In this document: piece by piece, positions 10,751 to 25,179 of the stretch | How the letters are laid out: every line of letters starts with the position of its first letter | Numbering within the stretch: position 1 is the stretch's first letter | Source of the DNA: Henckelia pumila | Taxonomy: Eukaryota; Streptophyta; Magnoliopsida; Lamiales; Gesneriaceae | Reading direction: 5' to 3' | NCBI RefSeq assembly: GCF_033568475.1 | Contig: NC_133123.1 | Location: 154,829,753-154,893,752, forward strand | DNA: 64,000 nucleotides | Notes under the pieces: model-generated | The model's database searches: none | Told to the model about the DNA's origin: nothing | Seen by the model: only the letters and a program-made list of their open reading frames with translations | Position numbers and translations under genes: made by a program

Positions 10751-13301
10751 ATGACTATGAAGAAGAAGATTCCTCCTGTTCAATCTCTCTACGACCTTTG
10801 CAAGCAGACTTTCTCGCCGTCCTCCCCGTCCCCGCCTTCTTCTCAGGGCATCAGAAGCCTCTCCTCTTTAATGGGTATTTTTTCATCTTTCCTGCTTTTG
10901 GGATTTCAATTACTGTGGCGTAAAGACCATGGGTTCTTCCAGTTGCGTTGAATGAGGAGTTTAATTGTGATAATTTTGAATGAAAATAAGAATCGATAAT
11001 GGGTTTGGAAAATAGTGGTGCAAATGTGCAATTCGCTATACTTGCTGTAGAATTTAAAAGAGTCGGTTGTTTCTTGGCCTCCTACCATCTGTTGAAATTT
11101 TTTGTTTGAAATTCGAGCTAATGGGGTGGAAAAGCTTTTGATTATCGTCATACTGTGACAACTCGGGAATATTCTTTTTCTCTTTATTGAGTTTATGCCG
11201 CTTGCTAAGAAAAAGCGTATCATATATTCATGTTGCTTTGGATGAAATTGTCGTGTGAGGTTGAAATGTATTGAGTTATGTGGTCGTTTAGTGGAACTCC
11301 CATGTTTTGCTTCTTACATTTGACTGCTCAGTTGTTCTGTACTTCTGTTGGTTGGTGATCAGATTCTCCTCATGTTCTTACCCTTCTATCCTTAATTGCC
11401 TTGTTCATCATGAAATGTTCGTGCGGAGAGTTGTTTTTCGTGGTTTAGCTCATTGGAGTGGGCTCTTGAAATATGCACGAGGATTTCTTTTGAAATTCTT
11501 TGCTTGAGTAAGCTCAGTTGTCTGTTTGGTGTTTTTCAGTAGTCGATTTTTCTGTTTTGATCAAGGATTCAAGCTCAAAACATCAGTTTTGACTTTCTAT
11601 AATAGATTCTGCAACCACTGTTGACTATTGAGTGTGGAGGCAAAGCATATTTATGTGTAAAAAAGCTTGCATCCTTTTTCAGATTCACTTGGTCCTTCTG
11701 ATGTTGGACTTACTGATGCTGGCAAAGAGGATGATAGAGGTCATGGTCATTTTGGAGTTCAGTTGTTCAATCGAGTAGATCGATGGGCTCAACCAATAAC
11801 TTATGTGGATGTGCACGAGGGAGAAAATTTCACGGTATTTCGGAATTTCCATTTCTTGAGGTTTCAATCTCCTTACTTCATATTATGATTTCAAATGTTC
11901 ATCATATGTTTAACTTCATATCGAGTCTGCTTTTGTGACGTGACTCATTTTACTCCTACATTGAAGACATCCATAAAAGTGTAGTCCATGCTGCAGGTGA
12001 TATATTGTTGGCTGCCAAACAAAGTGGCCTGGGCTAATTTCATTATAAAGTAGATACTTGTTTACTACCTCCTGATTCTATGCCTAGTGTCCTAGGATCA
12101 TTTGCATCAAATTATTTGCCAATCGTCTCGTAATGGCATTGGGAATGCTATATGACAAAAAATTTGAAGTAGCAACAACTTTCACTTATCCAATGCTGGT
12201 GGTTTATTGTTTATGGCATTCAAATGCTGAGCAATATAAGAAATCTTTATACTGTCCATGCACCATTCTTTTCCCTTTTATATCTCACCCAATTTGATTG
12301 ATTAATGTTGTTATTCATACAGTACATTCTAAATGCAACCGATATGTAATATTGGTGTGCTTCCAGTTGAGGGAATTATGTTATATTATGAGTTCTCTAC
12401 ACTCTTATCAACTGATTGAATTATTATATGAATTTATTGCAGATGTGCATATTTTGCTTTCCAACTTCCTCTGTTATTCCACTTCATGATCATCCTGGCA
12501 TGACTGTTTTGAGCAAAGTCCTGTATGGCTCATTGCATGTGAAATCTTACGACTGGGTGGAGCCAGCCCAAATACAAAAAAGTGCTGGCACTGAACGTTC
12601 TAAAGGTTTGGTATTATATTCAATTTGAATCATCTTTTGCTTCCTGCCGCATACAGGTTTTCCGCTTCATGTTCGGACTATCCTCCATTGGAAACACAGG
12701 ACTTGTGTAGTCCTAAAAGTAACCATGTGTTTCATGTAAAATTAAATCCGTCATCTTAGTATATGTGTTTAATGAGCTTTCATTCATGATGATTGAAAAA
12801 TTCATGATCTGTCTGATGAATTTGATGAAACTTCCGTTATGTGTCAGTTAGATTGGCAAAACTGGTTGTTGATGAAGTTCTGACTGCACCATGTAGTACA
12901 TCGGTACTGTATCCGAGGAGGGGAGGGAATCTTCATTGTTTTACGGCAGTCACTCCTTGCGCGGTTCTTGACATCCTTGCACCTCCATACGATGAAACTC
13001 GTGGAAGGAGCTGTTCTTATTATCGTGATTACCCTCGCTCCAGCTTTTGTGAGTATACTCTACATAATCAAAACTCTCTCGCATAACTCTTAGGAAATTG
13101 CTTGATGAGTAGTACTGAGTGCATTTCTGGCATGGAAATCACAGAAACCATGAATAGCTGGTTTTACATTTTGCAGATGTGAAGGAAGATGAGAGTGTGA
13201 GCGGAAAAGAAGATGAATATGCTTGGCTTGCTGAGGTTTCAACACCAGATGAACTGTATATGCGCCCCCAAATATATACCGGTCCAGCCATCAAGATTTG
13301 A
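10751..13301 (+). CDS. PCO3: Plant cysteine oxidase, PCO3-like
   Basis: This is an Fe(II) thiol dioxygenase that uses O2 to oxidise N-terminal Cys to the sulfinic acid. That marks Met-Cys proteins such as ERF-VII factors for arginylation and the N-degron pathway, so the enzyme acts as an oxygen sensor. Five exons: 10751-10874, 11683-11834, 12443-12605, 12848-13048 and 13177-13301, giving 254 residues. The PCO_ADO cupin shows the three iron ligands as H107 and H109 in [12 protein letters not shown] and H176 in [20 protein letters not shown] and [15 protein letters not shown] resemble Arabidopsis PCO3 more than PCO1/2 or PCO4/5. The ATG at 10751 has A at -3 and begins [15 protein letters not shown]. 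An in-frame upstream ATG at 10724 would add nine residues (263 in all) and give a Met-Cys start. It converges with ENO1 across about 550 bp. Confidence 0.92.
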
Positions 13302-13853
13302 TGGACAGATGGTCGACGGTGGATTGAGAAGGTTTCTTCAACTTTTGGTCATTGATTTACAAAGGCATGTGTGGACTTTATCAATATACAAATAGCAGTC
13401 TTTAGGAGGTTATATGAAAATTAACACCAAGTAAAGTCGTTAATAATGTTTTTATTTGATTAGCTACAATGCTAATGCTTGATTTTGTGATGCTTTCCTC
13501 GAGTTCCCTGCCTTTTCTGTTGGGTTAATTGCATCCATTTCCTAAATTTGTCATACTAAGCTTTCGGTCATATTAAGAATTAGCTAATTTAAGTCAACTC
13601 TAGTCTCTAAGGATCTTGAGAATGCAGTTATAAATGTGCATGAATGCCTGAGAGAGGAGCTTAGCACTAACTAATAAGGGAACTTTCGCTTGAAATAGAA
13701 ATGTCATACACAAAACACAGAAGTGAAGCAGTTCTCTGTGAAAACCTGCCTTTTATTTCTTTTAACTTCGCGCATATTTGATCGACTTAGTGTTACACGT
13801 ACAAAACCAACTCTAATGTTTTTCCCGAATAGATAAAGGTTCACTCTTTTTTC
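13302..13853. other. Convergent intergenic gap (PCO3 and ENO1 3' ends)
   Basis: About 550 bp holding the 3' UTR regions of both genes. No extra coding sequence or repeat was seen. Confidence 0.55.
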
Positions 13854-16735
<2,882 letters not shown>

Positions 16736-16760
<25 letters not shown>

Positions 16761-16940
16761 GAGTTCTTTTATTGTGCCCAACTCTATATACCCAACTCCA
16801 TGCCCACCATGTACAATATGTGATAAGTCAACTCATCAATTGTGTTGGTCAACTCACATATTGTACATGGTGGGCATGGAGTTGGGCATATGAGTTGGGC
16901 ACCATAAAAGAACTCTATATATATATATATATATATATAT
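16736..16940. mobile_element. Hairpin MITE inserted in a (TA)n microsatellite
   Basis: A fold-back unit at 16760-16916 has long arms: AGAGTTCTTTTATTGTGCCC at one end pairs with the complement of GGGCACCATAAAAGAACTCT at the other. Pairing continues through CCCAACTCCATGCCCACCAT and GTACAATATGTGA. The element is flanked on both sides by about 12 TA dinucleotides. It has no coding capacity. The TA context fits a Tc1/mariner-type TA target or a Micron-like microsatellite-targeting MITE. Confidence 0.8.
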
Positions 16941-18510
16941 CTCATCAGTAGAGAAAATAATTCATTTTATTTATGATAAGATTATAATTGATAATTGATT
17001 TTAAAATTTATGTTTAAAAAACACGTGGGGATCAAATGATGATTATTCTATAAATTTTTTTATTTTATAAAATAATGTAGACTTTAGAATTATAGAAACG
17101 AACATGCATACTCTCTTCTTCCCCCATTTGAATGTCAATTTGAATTATTATAAAAATATTGGCGTGATTTTTTTCCGTCAAATCAAAATATAGAACCAAG
17201 ATTCTATTTTCGGTATAATATATTAGCATAAGTACAACAATATTCAATAAATTCGAATAAGATGCCCGTACAAACATCTGGTTATACTTGATATACTCAA
17301 AACATTAGTCCTTAATATGAAAATTATATAATATATATATTCATTGGCCATTTGACACACCAAAAGGCAAAAGGCAAAAGGCAAAAGGCAAATTGCACCT
17401 TTGTTCGAAGCAAATATATGGCTCAAGGGTGTGATTATTATTTTTATTGAACAGTCAGCTACCAATTGATTACTAGTAAATTACAATACGAAATGGAGTT
17501 TAATAAACTTAATTCGGGTTTTTCCTGTCACGATATGAGGCTGGATGAACAAATAAGCCCATTTGTAGTAACAAAATTACTTATTACAAGGATCGATCGG
17601 TCTAGTCTAATCGACATAATGAGTTCATTTTTGGTCAAAACTGAATCGAAAAACTAAATCGAAAAAGATGAAATTATGATTAGTATATCTTCGAACGAAC
17701 TATGTAACTTGTTGATTATTGTTTGTGAACTTGAAATCGATCGAGACACCATGTTGGATTAATGGACTAAATGACTAAATCTTTTGTTTGTTCATAAACG
17801 TAGATTGCTTTTGGATAGGAGGATTTCAAATAGATGAATTTCAATTACAGTTTTATTGTTAACAATTTAACATAAAAAAATCTTAAATTCATAAATTAGT
17901 TATTTACACGTTAGGAATATAAATTAAAATGGATTTCAAATGACTATATTATTGGATGGAAGCTTGAAATTCATCATAATTAACACGAATTATTATATAA
18001 ATATAAAATGCATGGATTTAGTGTTTATGGTGTGTTATGTACTTTTCTGAACAACAAAAAAATATATTTCAAATTCATGCTTCCATCCAAGCACAACCTT
18101 ATAAGACGCACTTGTTTTATCTTCTAGATCAAGTATGAGCTTAGGAACATAATATGGCCCATGGTCGATATCACCTTATTGATCCCGATGGACTCGTAAA
18201 TTGGAGCATATATTTTCATGGAAAAGAATAATAATTGAAATTTCAAATTATATTCTAATGGAATGTGATAGGTGAATATTATAATTTCACTAGCAAATCA
18301 AATCACAACCAACATAGTAATATATTTTTCTACAAGTATATATAAATATTTTTTCTCAAATAATATAATATACATTTCTAGCTATTGCTAATATCTATAC
18401 TATTTATTATGGAAGAAGACTATATCATGGTCTCTTGTTATGGTCAATAATAAAAAAATAATTAAAAAACTCAAACTTAAAACATGAAAAAAAAAAGCAC
18501 TAACATTAAG
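16941..18510. other. AT-rich intergenic
   Basis: No gene was recognised. It includes a short tandem run of AAAAGGC (four units, about 17363-17391). Confidence 0.5.
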
Positions 18511-18635
18511 GTAGTGTTTGGGAGAGCTTCTTAAAAGCATTTCTCAGCTTTTTCGTTAATAAAATTTTGAAATTTTGTGAAATTTTGTTAACGAAATGCT
18601 GAGAAGTGATTCCTAGAAGCTCTTTCAAACACTAT
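18511..18635. mobile_element. Short hairpin MITE
   Basis: About 125 bp with arms of about 55-60 bp. GTAGTGTTTGGGAGAGCTTC at the left pairs with the complement of GAAGCTCTTTCAAACACTAT at the right, through TTTCTCAGCTTTTTCGTTAA and its partner. The TAGTGTTTGG terminus is common in plant non-autonomous DNA elements. I found no convincing target-site duplication, so the superfamily is open. Confidence 0.7.
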
Positions 18636-19053
18636 CTAAAACTATCCACTCACATTAGCATAACAGCCACATTATACTCTCTTACATAAAACTACTTTCT
18701 TTCACATTGCAGTTGGCAATTTACATCAATATCGAAAATAACTGGTTTATTTTTCAGTTTGCTTACTCATTACGTTTTTTATATGATAATCACGCATTAC
18801 GAAATAATACATTTAATCTATGTTTTTCACATGCATCGCGTGTGCTTCGGTGCTAGTATATATGATATATCATAAAACACGACCAATGCGTTTTCAATGT
18901 TGGGTTTTTTTTGTCACATGATTCACATCCCTTCTAATAAATATTTAGACATTTCATTGTCAAACAAATACATTAACTACTGTTATTATCGTCTTTTTAA
19001 CAACACGATATCGTTGTAGTAGTAACTAGTAACAATGATAAAAATAGTTAATC

Positions 19054-19430
19054 TGTAACAACCCACTGTATCAAGACGGATCTTTTCAGCGTGCTTATGT
19101 CCTCACTCACACGCACCTGAGAAACTTTCCAAGGGTCACCCATCCTATAATTGCCCCAAGTCAAGCACGCTTAACTTTAGAGTTCTTATGTGATGAGCTT
19201 CCGAAAAGAAGATGCACCTTCTTGATATGAGTAGCACATATGAAATCTTTTAAGCCTTCCTCAACCATGTAGTCCCATACCTACACAGTCTCAGAATCCC
19301 TCTCATTCCGGCACGGGATCGGTTCATTCATGTCTGCCTCCGCCTAGAAGCCTACCAGGAGCCGCTCATTGTCCGTGCAACCTCTTGGCACCGGCGATCA
19401 CTCTCTGCCTCTTCAGCCCCGGGCGTCACA
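19054..19430 (-). repeat. Cassandra 3' LTR with 5S rRNA-like segment
   Basis: A TG...CA-bounded repeat of about 377 bp, nearly identical to 19501-19879. The 5S-like part covers roughly 19125-19200 and includes the internal promoter-like stretch known to be kept in Cassandra LTRs. Confidence 0.9.
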
Positions 19431-19500
19431 TGCCCACCAGCTTTCGCTTGGTTCGTCCCCGAACCATACCGTACTAAGAGAGGTCGGCTCTGATACCATT

Positions 19501-19879
19501 TGTAACAACCCACTGTATCAAGACGGATCTTTTCAGCGTGCTTATGTCCTCACTCACACGCACCCTGAGAAACTTCCCAGGGGATCACCCATCCTATAAT
19601 TGCCCCAAGTTAAGCACACTTAACTTTAGAGTTCTTATGTGATGAGCTTCCGAAAAGAAGATGCACCTTCTTGATATGAGTAGCACATATGAAATCTTTT
19701 AAGCCCTCCTCAACCATGTAGTCCCATACCTACACAGTCTCAGAATCCCTCTCATTCCGGCACGGGATCGGTTCATTCATGTCTCCCTCCGCCTAGAAGC
19801 CTACCAGGAGCCGCTCATTGTCCGTGCAACCTCTTGGCACCGGCGATCACTCTCTGCCTCTTCAGCCCCGGGCGTCACA
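19501..19879 (-). repeat. Cassandra 5' LTR with 5S rRNA-like segment
   Basis: Partner of 19054-19430, differing at only about eight positions by hand count. It is followed on the minus strand by the tRNA-iMet primer-binding site. Confidence 0.9.
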
Positions 19880-20211
19880 TAATCTATATTATTAATTAAA
19901 TTTAAACTCGTTATAATAATTAACTTTTCATACGTAGGTATAAATTTTTTTTTTTCATAATTTCAAGAATATTATTTAATTTAACCATCTAACTTCATAT
20001 TCCAAATTTATTCTCGCGTCCTATTTATTCTCCTATCATTTCAATTCAAAAAAATAGACAAAAAAAATTACATTTTTATTCGTTTTGAATCACACGCAAC
20101 TTAAGTACCATAATCCGCTATTTACAAATTATTTTTGTGGGGGAAAAAACACTAAAAAGAAAAGAAAAATAATTTGTAATGTCATCGAATTAGTCAATGT
20201 AATATCAAAAA

Positions 20212-20302
20212 ACGTGTCCCCACGTTTACATAAAAAAAGCGACCACGTGCGTATCCAAAGAATAACGGTCGCGCGACGTGGCGACTCCACGTCCATCCAC
20301 GT
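20212..20302 (+). promoter_or_regulatory. Cluster of six ACGT-core elements upstream of the tetraspanin
   Basis: ACGT cores start at 20212, 20222, 20245, 20276, 20289 and 20299. Contexts include CCACGTGCG, CGACGTGGC, CCACGTCC and CCACGTCACC. Such clusters are typical bZIP (ABRE/G-box/UPRE-like) binding regions. They lie about 340-430 bp upstream of the tetraspanin start codon. Confidence 0.5.
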
Positions 20303-20644
20303 CACCTGCCAAGTCACCGAAACCTAAGAGTCCCCGAATAACTTCTCCCCCAGGGCTAAATCGGTCAAATCACCCTAAAAGAAAACCGTTTTTTTTTATT
20401 TGCCTCTGTGTAAAAACCGTTACAAGCCAACCATTCTTACCGTGTTTTTCTGTCCATTTTACGTTCTTACATTCCCTCTTTCATTCTTTCCAACCCAAAA
20501 ACCATAAAAACAAAAGGCAGAAGAAAAAAGAGTTTCATAATCAGATCTTCCATAGGGGTTTTTCTCTACGGATCTGATCACCATTTTTCCTCCACCCTCG
20601 AACCATCATCGTTCGTTCGACGAAAAACCCGCGAAAAAAAACCG

Positions 20645-21600
20645 ATGGCGAAAATCAGCAACGGCATCATCACAGGGCTGAACGTGGTGACCCTTGTTGT
20701 GGCGTTGTCCGCCATAGGGTTCTCTCTTTATTTCCATGTGGGCTCGGAATCTGCGTGCCGAAGGGTCCTCAAAATGCCTCTCCTCATGCTCGGGATCGCC
20801 TTGCTCGTGGTCTCGTTGTCCGGTCTGTTGGGCTCTTGCTGCCGCATCTCGGCTTTCATGTGGTTCTATCTGTTTGTGCTGTTCTTTCTCATCGTGGGGC
20901 TCATCGCCTTCACGATATTCGCCATCATTGTCACCAACAAAGGCGTCGGGAGAGCGCTTTCGAACAAGGGTGTGGGGGATCACAGGCTGGGAGACTATTC
21001 CAGGTGGTTGCAGAAGTATGTGGTTAATGCAGAAAACTGGGATGAGATCAAGAGTTGTTTGGTTGGTTTGAGGCTCTGCCAAAGCATTCAGGCTGGTCAA
21101 GCAGAGGACTTTTACAGACAACATTTGACTCCTGTTCAGGTATTATATTCATTTGCTTTTTCCCCTCCCATGAATTTAGGGAAAATAGGGTAATAATTTT
21201 TTAAAATTTTTAACATGTTACATGATTAAAATGGAATCTAATTCAAAATTCTTTGATGATGTTAAATGTGTTCAACATGGATGACCAGTCCGGATGCTGC
21301 AAGCCACCCAATTACTGTGGCTTCGAGTTCCAGAATGCCACGTTCTGGACCGTGCCTAAAGCCGGTCCAGCGCAACCGGACCCAGACTGCAAGACGTGGA
21401 GCAACGACCAGACCAAGCTTTGCTTCGACTGCGAGTCGTGCAAGGGAGCCGCTCTCGAAAACATCAAGAGGGAATGGAGGTTGTTGGCCATCATCAACTT
21501 CTGTATACTCGTTTTCGTCACCACGGTTTACTCCGTGGGTTGCTGTGCTCTTAGGAACAACAAGTCCAATGGATATCGGAAGCAAAGGCCGAATCCTTGA
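20645..21600 (+). CDS. Tetraspanin (TET8/TET11/TET12-like)
   Basis: A four-pass membrane protein that organises microdomains in plasma membrane and exosome-like vesicles. Two exons, 20645-21139 and 21289-21600, give 268 residues. Predicted membrane segments are at about 8-30, 43-65, 71-96 and 228-250. The large extracellular loop (about 97-227) carries the plant tetraspanin GCC motif as SGCCKPPNYCGF at 166-177 and further cysteines in CFDCESCKG. The single intron lies just before the GCC motif. NATFWTVP and DCKTWSN recall Arabidopsis TET10/11/12 as well as TET8, so the subgroup is not settled. The ATG at 20645 is the first in frame. The upstream region has an ACGT-element cluster. Confidence 0.92.
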
Positions 21601-22184
21601 TCAGATATAAGAATTTGCAATTTTAGGTTTCTGTTATTATTGCTTATGAACATCCTATGTTTGATGCGAAGTAGCTTGCACTAACTATTGGTAGATAATT
21701 CTGTTCTTGTTTGTGTCTGAACGAAGTTTGGTCATTTGTTTCTTGACTAAGACATGATTTATGTTTTAGGAATTAAGCATGTGAAACCTGGTTTGTCTTC
21801 TTCTTGTTATATAGGAACCTTTTACTCTTTCTTAATTTCCCCAATTTGGATTTTTATCTGCCCCAAAAACTAAAAATTTGGGAACAAATTGTTTCTTTAT
21901 CACGTATTTCGATTGGTTGGGTATTTGGAGAGACAACAACGTGGTACAAGAAGCACTCTATTTTTGGCAATAACTGCTTCGAATTCATGAACTTTTCATT
22001 GATGAAATGCACACGGCAAAATGTACATCACATTGTGGATGGCATTTGCATTTCAGGGCGACTATCACAATCTTAATCATCATATAGTAAAATACCAAAG
22101 CATCAAAGCATTCTACAACAAAATTGGAATTTGTAAGAAGCCATCTCTTTCGTAATTTCTACACTCCACCAGCATAGGTTGTTT
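21601..22184. other. Convergent intergenic gap (tetraspanin and CPP1-like 3' ends)
   Basis: About 580 bp with the two 3' UTR regions. No gene or mobile element was recognised. Confidence 0.5.
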
Positions 22185-25179
22185 TCATTTGAGAAACGTA
22201 CAGGCTAGAAACAAGAAAATATACGCTACCATCGATGTTAGAAGTTCAAGCGTCCAAGTCGGTTGCAGCAAAGATGATGGGATGAGCGGAATCAGTAAAG
22301 AACCACTAATCCAACCCATCACAAGAGCTCCGAATCTGAAATTCAGTTAAAATTTCTCTTCTAAGTAAGAGAATTACATAAGGTAAAGAAAGGGGAATAA
22401 GCTCTTGCCACGCGTAACTAACCCAAAAATGGCAGCTCTAGGCAAGCTTTTGCTCTTGTCATTAAGGAAGTATATGCAGGCGGCCAAAGATAATGCGACC
22501 TGTAATGGCAAATAAGTTTTGTATTTATTATATGCGGCGCAGACTTTTCAAATATTGCATCTTCTTTATAACAAAAGACTAGTTCCATAAATGATAGCAT
22601 GCATAGCACGACGTCAATTGTAAACTCTTTCAGATGGTCAGACATTGTAAGCCATGATATCAAGCTTCGAGGAGTAATGGGACAAAGATTGATAGTTCGT
22701 ACAACAATTTGCAATAATCAGTTGGGGTTCTGCTACAAGAATGCAATAAAACACTGACCTATAATAATTATTTAGTTGAAAAAGTAAAAAAGAAAATATA
22801 AGGGAGGCTATGGCTAGTGTTAAAAAAAAGAACTTCGACAAGATATTAAAAGCGATCTAAAATACACATCGTATAGTAAGAACTAGCCTTAATATGTCAC
22901 AAGGGTAATGCTACATGTAAACGGAGTGTTACACGTTGAATTACACAATGCACTTGAACTTACATGATTATCCCTGCATTTTATTTGGAAAAAATCTTTC
23001 AAAAGGATAATCATGTAATTTCAAATGCATTGTGTAATCCAACGTGTAACACTCCGTGTACATGTAGCATTACCCATATGACAATACATTTTCCTATTAA
23101 GATACCAGGGGACCAGAAAAGCGAGAATGAAGATGGACCTAGGGAAGAAGTGCTGTAAGCATCTAATGCACGGCCAATGTGGTCATACTAGAAATCAATG
23201 AGTGATATTTAGTGAAGTCTGAATACCTGAATGTGTGATATCATATTAATCTGTGAATTAAATGGTTAATCTTTCAGCTTACATAATCAGTTAAAAATCG
23301 GAAACTAAACTCTAAATAGCCAGGAAGCACGACAAAAGTTCTTTCCCTGGGTCCCATTTATACCCTGTTGTATTGACTTCGTCAGTAAATGCTGTTGAAA
23401 TTTCATTGGAAGGTGATTGTCAAAAGTAATACTTTTACAAAATGAGATTAGATTACAATTTACAAGTTATCATGCAAATATTGCTTTCGCCTAAAGTCTC
23501 AAAACTCTATTAATAAAACCTCTTAGCTCTCAAAATTTAAGATCCTGCATGGAATGTGGCCTCTTCAGATCATGCTAGTTAATACCAGATGACAAAAACT
23601 AAGAAGTAATCACTGTGCAACAAAATACAAAAGTAAATCAGACCTGGAAAGCAGGTCCAGCTTCAGCTGAGTTCATCATGCTCCAGCATGCCATGAATGA
23701 AAACAGGAACAACCTTCTTAAAATGATTACAGAAGGAGGAACCTCCACAAAACTGAGCAAGTTCTTAACCCAGGGTGGAGATTCTTCGACCTTCTTTTTT
23801 AGGCGAGATTTTAAGTTGATCTTGGTTTTTTTCCTACTCAAGAAGCTAGCCATCAGCAGTTTCTCGAATGCAGCTTCAATTGATTCTTCACTTCTCTCAT
23901 GACCAGCATATTGGTCCAACAAAAAGTTGCGAGCGCTCCAAACTTCTTCCTCAGATGCATCAACAGGTATGCCCAGGCGTTTATAAGGATTCCAGATATT
24001 CATCCGAGGAAAATTCAAAATGTTTCCTACAGAGATTTTAGAAAAAAATATTTATTTTTTTATTTTTAAAAAAAAGACATGAAAATCTTCAATATATTTG
24101 AGAAAAGAAACGTCATATATTTGCAATTTCCAGTGTTCGAAAAAATCGGCCTAGGCACCGGCCGACCGCAACGAAAAAGTGCTAGCTAGGACGCCTAGGC
24201 GGTCCTAGGCGGAAATGAATTTTTTTTTTTTGCCTTTAAAATCATAAGCCCAGCAAAAAACTGAAAGAAAAATTTTATTACCCTTCCACGAGAAATTTAT
24301 GGAGAGGAATAATTAGAGTAAATTTGTGGAATTTTATTAGTTATGTAATTTTTAAGCTATTTTAAATTTGATGCTACCGTGTTGGAGATATAATATATGA
24401 TTTATTATGTTATACCGTAGAATCCGCCTAACGGCGCCCAGTCCCCGTCTAGGCGCTTGTCCGGCGTCCAACTAGCGCCTAGCGAATTTTAGAAACTTGG
24501 CAATTTCCAAAAGAATAAGAACAATCATGGTTTCACCACAAACCTCGGGTTTCGGCCTCACCCCAATATTACAACCATGCATTAGACGGCTAAAACTAAA
24601 AACTACACACAAGTAATTGGAATACAAGGAAAGACAGTGTCTCCAGAAACTTTTCCACTTCTTCAACAATAAAATTCTACGACAAAAGCAGATGCCACTT
24701 CAGGTTATAATTATTTGGGTTAGCATTCGACATGTCATTGACATTATAACCTAAAAGATTACTCCAAATTTTGCCCAAGAACCTGATAAAAAATATTTGT
24801 ACACAGAATACCATGAGAATATAACTTAATTCCGTGGACATTGTTATACTTCCAACCCACAGCTAATAACTCGAACTAGGTGTCACCCATTGCTTCATAA
24901 AAAATGACAACAGTTCTTATCATGAAAGACATTTACCTCCATGCGGCGCATCTAATGAGCATCTAGGCCCCCTAAAGATCAAGCAGCGTGGCTCAATTTT
25001 CTTCGAATTACCTCCTATCGAGCTGTGCAACAAAACCAAGAGTTAGCGAAAAAAATACCAGGAATAAACTAAAATTAGCCAAAAATTTATAAAATGAAAA
25101 CCAAAAAACAATCTTACAGTTGTTGTCCGAGGAAAGAAGAGGAAAGTAAGGTAGGGTTCGAGAGAAGAGCAGAAGCCAT
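22185..25179 (-). CDS. CPP1-like (DUF3353) chloroplast membrane protein
   Basis: A member of the CPP1/CDF1 family. CPP1 is a thylakoid J-like chaperone that stabilises protochlorophyllide oxidoreductase. Five exons on the minus strand: 25179-25118, 25022-24937, 24026-23644, 22499-22423 and 22335-22185, giving 252 residues. Residues 1 to about 50 ([15 protein letters not shown]...) look like a transit peptide. A J-like helical domain runs from [19 protein letters not shown] to about residue 115. A basic stretch ([18 protein letters not shown]) follows, then four hydrophobic segments in the last 110 residues ending FLACTFLK. From memory the closest Arabidopsis relative is At2g20920 rather than CPP1 itself (At5g23040), so I give no symbol. 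A hAT MITE sits in intron 2 and a hairpin MITE in intron 3. Confidence 0.88.
22903..23075. mobile_element. Hairpin MITE in intron 3 of the CPP1-like gene
   Basis: A 173-bp near-perfect palindrome. GGGTAATGCTACATGTA and GGAGTGTTACACGTTG on the left pair with the complement of CAACGTGTAACACTCC and TACATGTAGCATTACCC on the right. Arms are about 70 bp with a short AT-rich loop. It has no coding capacity. The flanks (ATGTCACAA and ATATGACAA) are only partly alike, so the target duplication is uncertain. Confidence 0.8.
24123..24507. mobile_element. hAT-type MITE with 8-bp target duplication in intron 2 of the CPP1-like gene
   Basis: The element at 24131-24499 begins CAGTGTTCGAAAAAATCGGC and ends GCGAATTTTAGAAACTTG, imperfect inverted termini. 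It is flanked by the perfect 8-bp duplication GCAATTTC (24123-24130 and 24500-24507), the hAT signature. Both subterminal regions are rich in CCTAGGCG repeats (GCCTAGGCGGTCCTAGGCGG; TCTAGGCGCTTGTCCGGCG). It carries no transposase. Confidence 0.85.

Larger units (their letters stand above)
19049..19884 (-). mobile_element. Cassandra TRIM retrotransposon, structurally whole
   Basis: A short non-coding LTR element on the minus strand, flanked by the 5-bp target duplication TAATC (19049-19053 and 19880-19884). The two LTRs (19501-19879 and 19054-19430) enclose only about 70 bp. On the minus strand that internal part starts with TGGTATCAGAGCC, a primer-binding site for initiator tRNA-Met, and ends with a purine-rich tract. 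The LTRs contain 5S rRNA-like sequence (GTTAAGCGTGCTTG, then AGGATGGGTGACC, on the minus strand), the hallmark of Cassandra. LTR divergence by hand is about 2%, so the insertion is young. It is non-coding by nature and depends on other elements. Confidence 0.93.

Noticed and set aside
19054-19879. A 5S rRNA gene pair.
   Set aside because: The 5S-like stretch is incomplete and diverged, and lies inside LTRs with target duplications and a primer-binding site, so it belongs to Cassandra.
20606-21124. A 172-residue open frame on the minus strand.
   Set aside because: It is the antisense shadow of tetraspanin exon 1 and has no recognisable motif.
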